From Candidatus Poseidonia sp. (GTDB lineage: Archaea; Thermoplasmatota; Poseidoniia; Poseidoniales; Poseidoniaceae), in assembly GCA_030827745.1 (NCBI GenBank), contig JAURDW010000008.1, positions 1 to 44,238 on the forward strand: DNA of 44,238 bases, in the 5' to 3' direction. Every line of letters begins with the position of its first letter. Within the stretch, counting starts at the first letter, position 1. The position numbers and the translations under genes were made by a program. Under the pieces are notes generated by a model. It saw only the letters and a program-made list of their open reading frames with translations, was not told the DNA's origin and ran no database searches. Shown here in pieces: positions 1 to 9,000 of the stretch.

Positions 1-3000
1 GACTGGTAGACGAGCACTTCGTCGGTGAGCAAGCCTTGAGCGAGGTCTCCGTGGGTCAATTCCACCGTCATGTACTTGGAGAGGTTCTGGAGCGTTGCTC
101 CAGCGTCCAAGGTCTGCGATGGGTGAACCACATCAATGTCGGCCGAAGTTTCGGCTTGAACAACAGCGACGATGTCGATCTCGTCGGGCATTCCGCCGAG
201 GCGGCTCCACGGCACACCAAATTCAAGCAAGGACGTCGAGGCATCCATGTTGATGTTTGCCGTGCTCAAGCTGGAGGGGCTCCAACCAAGGAAACCGTAG
301 CTGTAGAGGTCGTATGACGAAGAGCTGTCGGCCCAGAGAACGTAGTTTGCGTTGAAGGGCAGGTTGTGAGCACCGCCGAGGCCGTTGTAACCAACATCGG
401 AACCACCGCTGCCGGTGCTGATGTAAATCAGCACGTCCGAGGTGGTCAAGTCGGTGTCGGTCATACCGAGGTAGAGACCGTCACCTTGGATGTAGGTCAC
501 GAGGAAGTCATCGGTACCGTCACCGCTCATCTTACCAGGCATGGCGTATCCAGATGGGTTGAGGGCGTTTCCGCCGTTCCAGTCTTCGTCAGAGCCGTCA
601 ACGGTCATGACTTCAGGTTGGAAGCTGGTCGAGACATAGGAGGCTCGCTCCATGTCGGTTGACATCAGCATCAACGCAACTTCGTTGCCCGGAGCAGCAC
701 CCAAGTGGGTTGCTTCAAGGCTCATGAGGTTGGCTTCATCAATAACGGCTGAACTGGCGACGTTGATCTTGCTTGGGTTCAAAGTGTTCCCGATCGAGGT
801 CACGTGGGCGTTGTTGCCTGCATCAATCTGAACGGACGAGGCGGACCAGGTCATGTTCTCAATCGTACCGGTAGCATCGGTCACGGACAACGCCGTGGTG
901 GCGTCGGAGACACCGCCGTCCCAGCGGAAGGGCGTGTTTTCAACGTACATGCCGATGAGGCCCGATGCGTCCATGGGGTAGACCCAAACATCAGGGCTGT
1001 CTTCAACATGGAGACCCGTACCGCTTGCGCCACCGTCAACATGAGCGTCGATGGCCACGACGTACGTGTCCTGAGCGAAGACACCGTAGTCATCTCCTGC
1101 AAGGGTGGCGCCACCGATGAGGGTGAGGTCGCCGTTCTCCTTGTGAACACCCGTTGCAAACCCGCTAACATCCGTACCGTTCAAGGTCAACACCGTGTTG
1201 GTGTCGTCGCCGACGATACCGACGGTCGAAGCGTAGTCGCCACCGGTGATGGTGGAGTCAACGTCGCTGAAGTCGCAGTCAAGGAGCACGATGGCGTTGT
1301 CATCCAAGGTGATGGTGTTCAACGAAGATTGAACGGTCACCGAGTCGCAGTCCTCGGCCGTCAAACCAACGGCAGTAGGCGCTGTGCGACCAGCGGACAG
1401 ACCGATGGTGTTTCCACTGATCACAGGTCCAGCGTAGCCGCCAGAGCCACCTGAGGATTCCAGGACGGTGATGGTTGCACCACCGTCGCCGTAGGAGTCC
1501 GTCACGACGAGGGTGTAGTTCCCTGCGTCGGAGTAACTGCGCAGTGGCGAGTACTGGGTGTTGCTCGAGAACGAGTAGGTGTTCCAGGTGTCCTTGGTGC
1601 CGTCGGGCTTGGTGATTTCAAGGCTGATTTCGTAGCCCCAACTGTCCGTTCCAAGGTTCACATCAACCGATGCGCCGGAGGAAATCGTCCATGAACAGGT
1701 GTCGGTGCGGCGGTAGTCGTTCGCACCGATGCTGCACAACGATGAGGTTGGGGAAGGCGGTGCTTCCATGCTGTCGATGTAAAGACCACCGTCAGCATCA
1801 ACCAAGGTGTTGTCCGTGATGTTACCGTTTCCACGGAAGACGTAAATCCCCGTAGAGGAGGCATCAGAGATACCGGTGATGTCGTTGTTGTCAATCTCAA
1901 AGTTCTCAACACGGTTGAGGTAAATGGGGTCTTCTCCGCCATTCACGGTGTTGCCTTCAATCAGGACGTTCCCGGTGTTCCCGGAATAGATAGCGATGGC
2001 GTGACCGCCACTGGGGTTCAACTCGTTGCCCGAGATGTTGGCCCCTTGAGCCTCGTTGCTGCCGTAGTACCAAATGTCGGCGATTTCGCCACCATCATTG
2101 AACACGTTGTTCGTCAAGGTAAGGTTGTCAACACCGACTTCGTTGGCATTGTGCGTGTAATGGTAGGGCGAGCGTTCAATGTAGGCGCCAACACCGCAGT
2201 TGGTGAAGGTGTTTCCATCGACGACGTTGCCGTCACCGCCGTTCATGATAAGACACATGTCGTTCATGTAGATGGTGTTGCCCGAGTTGAGTTCACTGTA
2301 TCCTTTGTAGTGGACGAAGGTGCTGTCGGTGATGGACAGGAACTCAAGGTCGTAGTTGCTGTAATAACCGTAGCCCATGGCGCCGATCACGGACGCAACA
2401 CCGCTCATGGTGGTGTTGTGGATGTCCATGTTCAACGAGTAATAACGGTAGCCGAGGGTGAACCCTTGGGGCTCGCTTTGGTCGTTGAGGGCCATGGAAC
2501 TCCAGTCTGCATCGTGCATGTAGAGGCTGTTATCGCCGTTGTACTGAGGGTACATCCGGGTCGCTCCGTCATAGTCGTACGATGCTGTGTTGATGAAGGT
2601 CGTTCCGTTCCAGCTGTGCTTTCCACCGTCAAGGTACATGAAGGCGGCGTCCATCATGACGGTCTCGCCTTCAAGGTCGCTGCCGGAGTGGCTGCGGTAG
2701 TAGCTGTATTCCACCAGGCCGTTGCTGTAGGTTCGGCTGTTGTAGGTGCTCAAACCGCTGGCGCATTGGCGTTCGGCCGTGTAGAAGGACGAGGGATAAC
2801 ACACACGAGCCGTGAAGGTGTCTTCAAGGTACATCGTGTCGGAGTTGCCCGCAGAGTCCGACAACGTGAGGCCGTGGAATCCGTAGCGGAAGTCAGCCGC
2901 GTTGTCGCTCTGTCCGTTCCAGTAATAGTCGATGGTGGCCACCGTGACGGCTTCGTAACCGCTCAAGGAAAGCGTACACACCGAGGCACAAGAACCGCTG

Positions 3001-6000
3001 TCCACCTTTTCGGTGGGGAAGGTCATGTCGCTGGCCACGCCATTGGCGTCGCTGACGGCTTGACCGACGATGCTGCCCTCAGAATCCTTGAGGATAACAG
3101 AGGTACCGTCAACGTCTTCGGTGGTGCCGGAAACGTTGGCCTGCACGGTCACGTCAAGTTGACGCATGCGGTTCAACACACCGGTACCGGTTACTTCAAC
3201 CGTGCTCGTGGTGAGGCTACCTTCAATCACGTCAACAACAGATGAACCACTGATAACGACGTCCTTGGTGTTGGACAGGGTCACGTCGGTCAAGATGAAG
3301 TCACCCGTTCCGCCGGCCTCAAGACCGATGGCGTTGCCTGATATCGTGATGCTGTCAAACTCCACGTCTGTAGAAGTCCCTGTGCCGTACTTGAATGCAG
3401 CACCGGAGGAGCCGGTCACCAGGCCGGTCACAGCACCAGAGAGGTCCGATTGGTAGTAAAGGCCAGCATTGATTTGGTTTTCCAAGTCGAGGTTTTCAAG
3501 GTCCATCGTTCCGGAAGCGGTGCTATCAACGAGGACACCGTAGTTTCCACCGGAGACGTTGATCGTGTCTGCGGTGGCCGATGTTTGTCCGTCAATGTAC
3601 AAACCGGCTTGCGTTGGGTTGGTGACATCGATGTTTTCGAAGTGTCCTGCAGCAAAGGCTCCGCCGATTTGGACGCCGTAGTCGGCGTTGAGGATCTCAC
3701 CGTTGGTGATGAGCGGCGTACCTGATTCACGGACGTAGTCGCCCAAGTCGCTCGGGTCGTTGCCGGCTCGAGCGACGAAGTCGTATCGGTCCTGGTAGTT
3801 GTCGTTGCCGCGGTGAATCACGTCCATCCACAAGTACACCTTGGAGATGTTGCCGCCGTTGGCGACTGCGTTGGAGATGTCGACCACAGGGTAGGTCAGC
3901 CGAGCGCCCTGTCCGGCACTCATGTAGTAGGTGTAGGCGTAATCCAGACAAACACCGTAGTTGTTGGGGTATCCACCGGCTGCATAACTGGGCGGGTTTC
4001 CGACGTTTCCGGGTTGTCCGGGTCCCGTCGATGGTTGGCCGTTGCTGCCTTCTGGTGGAGCGTAAACGCCGCTGAAGTAGAAGGACGGGGAGTAGTAGCC
4101 CCAATACTTGTAGGGATAGTTAGCGTACGAGCCGCTCGGCGAGACGTTGGGGATGTTTTCCCAGCCAAAGCCGAATTCGTCAGGCGATTCGTAGTAGTCA
4201 GGGTAGCTGACCGACTGGCCGAGCCAGTATCGGTACATGTAGTAGTAGTAGCCGTCCCAAGAGTTGTAGTTGGGGCCGTAGTTGTAGCTGTAGTAGTTGC
4301 AGTGCCACGAGGGGGCACCGCCCGTACCGCCGTTGTAGGAGTGGGTACCAGCGACGACGGCTGGATCGTTGCTTCCATAGGGGTAGTATCCATCTTGACC
4401 GCTGTCGGTGATGTTCCACTCGTTGCCTTGGTCGTCGACCATCATGATGTTCATGCGGTCCGAGACCCAGTAGTACTTGCTCGTGGCGTAGTTGTAGCTT
4501 GGGTGTGCGTTTCCGCCGCCGAAGATGGAGTTGGCTCCAACCTGCAAGTAGTCGCCCGTCCCCAGGAAGGTCGACAGGTCAATCTTGTACGTGTGCCAGC
4601 CAGCGCTCATGCCCGAGAGGGCTGAACTTCGGTAGAGGGTGGGCAAGGACATGCCGCCGTGAACGTCCACACCAACGGTGTTCCCGTTGGAGGTGAAACC
4701 ATCAATTTGCGGTGCACCGTTGTAGGATTGAATTCCAACTGCTGCGTTGCGAACGATGACGTTGGTCAACGAAGCGCCGGAGTTCTCCACCCAAATGGCC
4801 GTTCCAGTTTGACCGGTGTTGACCACGCTGGAAGCGTCGATGTCAGCAGCGCCGCCGTTGATCTTGACCGTAGCCATATCGTCTGCAGAAGCCGTTGAAC
4901 CGAAGATGTTGGCAGAATCCATCATGTTGAGGGTCGCCCCGTTACCGATGTAAAGGGCCGACTTTGTCGTGGCGTCCCAAGCGACATCCCGAAGGTTGGC
5001 GTGGTCAAGGGTGAGCACACCGCCATCTTGAATGTCCAAATGGAGGCCGTAGGTCGAAGAAACTGCGCGGATGGCCGCTGGGTTTCCAGAAGTACCGTCG
5101 TCGTTGGCGGTGATGAAACCGTCGTCCTTCAGCGTGATGACGGGCGTTGAGGTCGCCGTGCTCAAAACACGGAGCGAACCGCCCTGAAGCTCAAAGCCAC
5201 AGGTGTCCAACATCAGGTCGGCAGACACCGTGATGGAGGTGTCGTCAAAGGTGAATGTGTTCGTGCTGCCGTCCCAGTTGCCCCGGAGGTCGTATCCGCC
5301 GGTCGTCCCACCCGTAAAGGCTGGGTCGTTGACCAACTTGTAACAGTCGATGGTGGGGTCGTTCAGCACAATCGGTGCTGGCGTGAGTTCCAAATCGAGG
5401 TGGGTGCCGATGGTCACGCCACCGCTGGGGTACCAATCGCTGCGGAGGGTCGTGTCGGGGAAGTCATCAGGGTAAGTTTCGTTCTGACCGGCTGTGCCAA
5501 AGGCTCGGACGATGTGGTCTTCGTACTGCGTGGTGTCGCTGTCCGCAACGATAACCCAAATGTCCGTGTTCCCGTTGGAATCGGTCACGTGGCTTCCAAT
5601 CTGGAAGAGTTCAGTTCCCGTTCCATCAACAAGCGAGGCCGTGACGATGTGGTCGGCCTTGTAGATCTTCGTACCGCTAGCGTTTCGGTAAACCGAGACG
5701 TTGGCCAAGCCACCGAAGTAAATCATCGAAGGGTTGGAAGACGACGAAGAGACGTCGTAAGCGCAGTTTCCTGTGTCACCGGTGCTGTCGGCACAGTCGT
5801 TGCCGTTCAAATCGTTGGCGACGAGCAAAACCGTGGTACCGGTGCGGGCTTTGGCCACTTCGGTCGTGGTGCCAGCGGTTGAACTGGTGATGCTTGATTC
5901 TCCAAGGGAGATGAAGGTGTTCCGGCCGTCGATGACGTGGTCGCTGCTCGAGCCGTGTTGGAAGTCTGCATCACCGATGGTAGCGGTGTTCTTCGCAGAT

Positions 6001-9000
6001 GCACTTGAACACGAACTCTTGAACGACTCAAGCGTAGGAGCGTCCATTTCCATGGTCCAACCGCATCCTGCGATGGAGAAAGCTCCGATGTCAAAGTTGT
6101 CCATGGCGAGCATGGAGGTGACGATGGCGGAGCCGGTGATGGTCACGTCGCCTGCGGTCACGTCGGTGAAGACACCAGGGTGCATGCGGGACATGACGAT
6201 GTCGCCGGCGACCAGGGTGTCGATGACGGCGTCGTTTCCAGAGGGCCCGTTTCCTGTCTGGGCGGTACCGCCGGGTCGGAAAGTCACGTCGTTATCACCG
6301 AGGTCAACATCCATCAGTTTCACTTCGGCCATGCTGTCAAAGAACGAGCCATCGCCATAGGTTGGGACATCCACGTTGTAGAGATAGGCCGTTGAGCCAG
6401 ATTGTGTTCCACTTCGCCAGGGCGTGTGGTCGATGGCGTGCTTGGTGTATCCCGTGGTCCCGGTGTTGGTCACGGAGACGTTGGACATGAAGAGATCTTC
6501 AAGGTCAACTCGGACGAAGTTCTGGTAGGCGTTTTCAACCGTGATGTTCTCCATGGTGAGTGCGCCACCGCCCTGAGAGTTCAGGACGCTAACGACGGCA
6601 CCGTCGGTGAGGCCTCCGTCGAGGTTACAGTCGGTCATGCTTCCCTCGGTGAGGGTCACGATGCTGTCCTCGGGGAGGTTGAAACAGGATTCGTCAACGC
6701 CATCGATGGTGAAGTCGCTCATGGTCAACACCGTCCCTTGGCCGCTGCCGTGGGTGAACACAGCGCCGACGTCGGTGAACGTCACGTCGCTCATGGTGTA
6801 GTTCCCCGTGTTGCAGTTCGCTGTGGAACTTCCACAGGAAGGACCGGTTCCGTCGTGGCGGCTGCCAGAACGGAACACAGCATCAGAGGTGTTGGCGAAG
6901 TTCACGTAAGAGAACTGGTGGCGATCGTCGGTGCCTCCGGATGCCGCACAGTCGTCCGTGAAGGCGATTCCAGTCCATTCTCCGCCGTTGAGGCCGGTGA
7001 TGTTGATGTTCGCCGTTTCGTTGCCGAGAGCGGTGAAGCTCGTACAAGCGCCGTCAAACGAGATACCCTTGCCGGCTGCGACGAGGACTTCCACACCGGG
7101 CTTGATGGTCAAGTCCGATGAGACCACGAGGTAGTCGTTGCTCGGGTTGATTCGAATCGGGCTGTCAACCAAGTCCCAAACCGGGTCAGAGGTGATGTCA
7201 GCCGTCACGTCGGTACCCTTGCCTTCGTAAGGCATTACGCGGTAGTAGACGGAACAGTCCTGGTTGGAGTTCACATAACAGTAGTAGTTGTTGTATCCGG
7301 TCCAGAACGGAGCGATGGTCCCTGGGCGAGCGAGGCTGCTGCCGCTGTAAGGCAGGGCTGGCTGGTGGTAGGTCCAGAGGTTGCGCTCCACGTTGGTGTT
7401 GCCGTTGGAGATGAAGTACATCGAACCGCCACGTCCGATTTGCACACGGTCGTTGCTGTCGTCGCCGTCGTAAGTTGTTCCGAAGTATTCAAACTCAAAG
7501 TCTGCGGGCAAGTCAACGTTGGCGTTGCAGTAGTTCTTGTACGAATTCCAGTAGTACGAAGAGATGCAGTAGTAGAGGTACGGATTTCCGTTGGAAGTAC
7601 CCGACATGGCCGTCTGGGCGTTCGTCACTTCAGTGAGGCCCTTGTCAAAGGACTCCCATGCGTGAGTGGACGAACCGTCGGTCGAGATCCTGAAGTTCGA
7701 GGTCGTCGGCACGTGGCCTGGGTTCGTGTTGAAACTGGTCGACGAACTGTGAGCAATGCTGGCCCCAGCGTTCCGGGCCTGGTTCATGTAGCCGATGGAC
7801 CAAGAGTTGTAGGTGGTACGGCAGTTGGAGTCGTACTTGAATTCAATCTCGTTGGTCACGTCGTAGAACAGGGCCTGAACCGTACAGAGCTGCCCGTAGG
7901 TGTAGTACGAGAGGTCTCGCCACTCCACCACGAAGACCTTGGTTGGGTCGCCGCGCTCAAAGGAGTACGTCGAAGACGTGTTCACGTTGATGCCGGAGGT
8001 GACGGTGGACGTGTCGCGAGCCGTGAAGTAGTATTCCACGGTGTCGTTAACTTCCAAGTCCTCGATTTCCGCGGACCACGAACAAGCGGAGAGCGAACAC
8101 TCGCTGCGGCTCTTGTCGCTCTGTTGCGACATGGCCGTGGATACCCAACTTCCTGCCGAGCCGCCATCTGGCGTGATTCGGTGGTAGAGCGTTGGGCCAA
8201 CGCCAGCGGAGGTGCTGACGTTCAAACCTGATGCTGGGTCGCCAGCATCCAAGATGGTCACGGAGACGACGCGTGTCTTGGAGTGGGAGTCCTGCATGGC
8301 GCTGTGGGTGAATTCCGGCTTGAAGGTGTCAGGCGTCGGTGCAACGTTGCCCACCTTGTAGGTGATGTCGCCCGTGGAGGCCTGACGGCCGTAGTAACCC
8401 GTTCCGAGAGCGAAACCGCTCCAGCGGTAGGAGGAGGTCGAGCCGTACACCATGTAGTATGCGGATGTGCATCGGTCGGTGGACGGTGCTCGGTAGAAGT
8501 AGTACCAGCCGTTGGTCGTCACGCACATTCGGTCAGCAACGTTCGACGACTGGGTCGAGTTGAACTTGAAGGTCCCGAAATCGCCCGTGATGTCACCAGG
8601 GATGGCGAACTTGTAGGCTTGCGTGTAGCCATACGACACGGAGGCTGTGGCTTGGCTTCCACCGGTGAGTGGCGTGTCGATGCCGGTTTCGGTGCCGATA
8701 CCAACGGTGGCCCACTTGTTCAAGGTGCTGTCGTAAACAAACACGAGGTTCATGCCGGGACCGTCCTTGGCGCCGACTTGGATGTAGCCTTGGCCGTTGG
8801 TCCACAGGTTCTGGTTGAATTTGTTGGTCACACCGCTGCTCGAGTAAACACCGTACGTACCCTTGCTTGGGTTCGTGCTGCCGCGAGCGAGCCAGTTCCC
8901 GTAGAAGGTGCTGGTGCTCGTGTAGAAACACTGCTGCGAACCGGTACCGCAACTCGAGGTATCGAACTCGAAGAAGTACTCGTCAGAGTCGCTGTAGTAG

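Noticed and set aside
2001-3245. Plus-strand frame of 414 codons inside the giant gene
   Set aside because: It is the antisense of strongly coding minus-strand text. The translation is Val/His/Gly-rich with no motif, as expected for a mirror frame of GC-rich codons.
1750-3730. Possible tandem DNA repeat or CRISPR in the beta-helix region
   Set aside because: The repetition is at protein level (short Asn/Thr/Gly strands) with varied codons; there are no identical spaced repeats.
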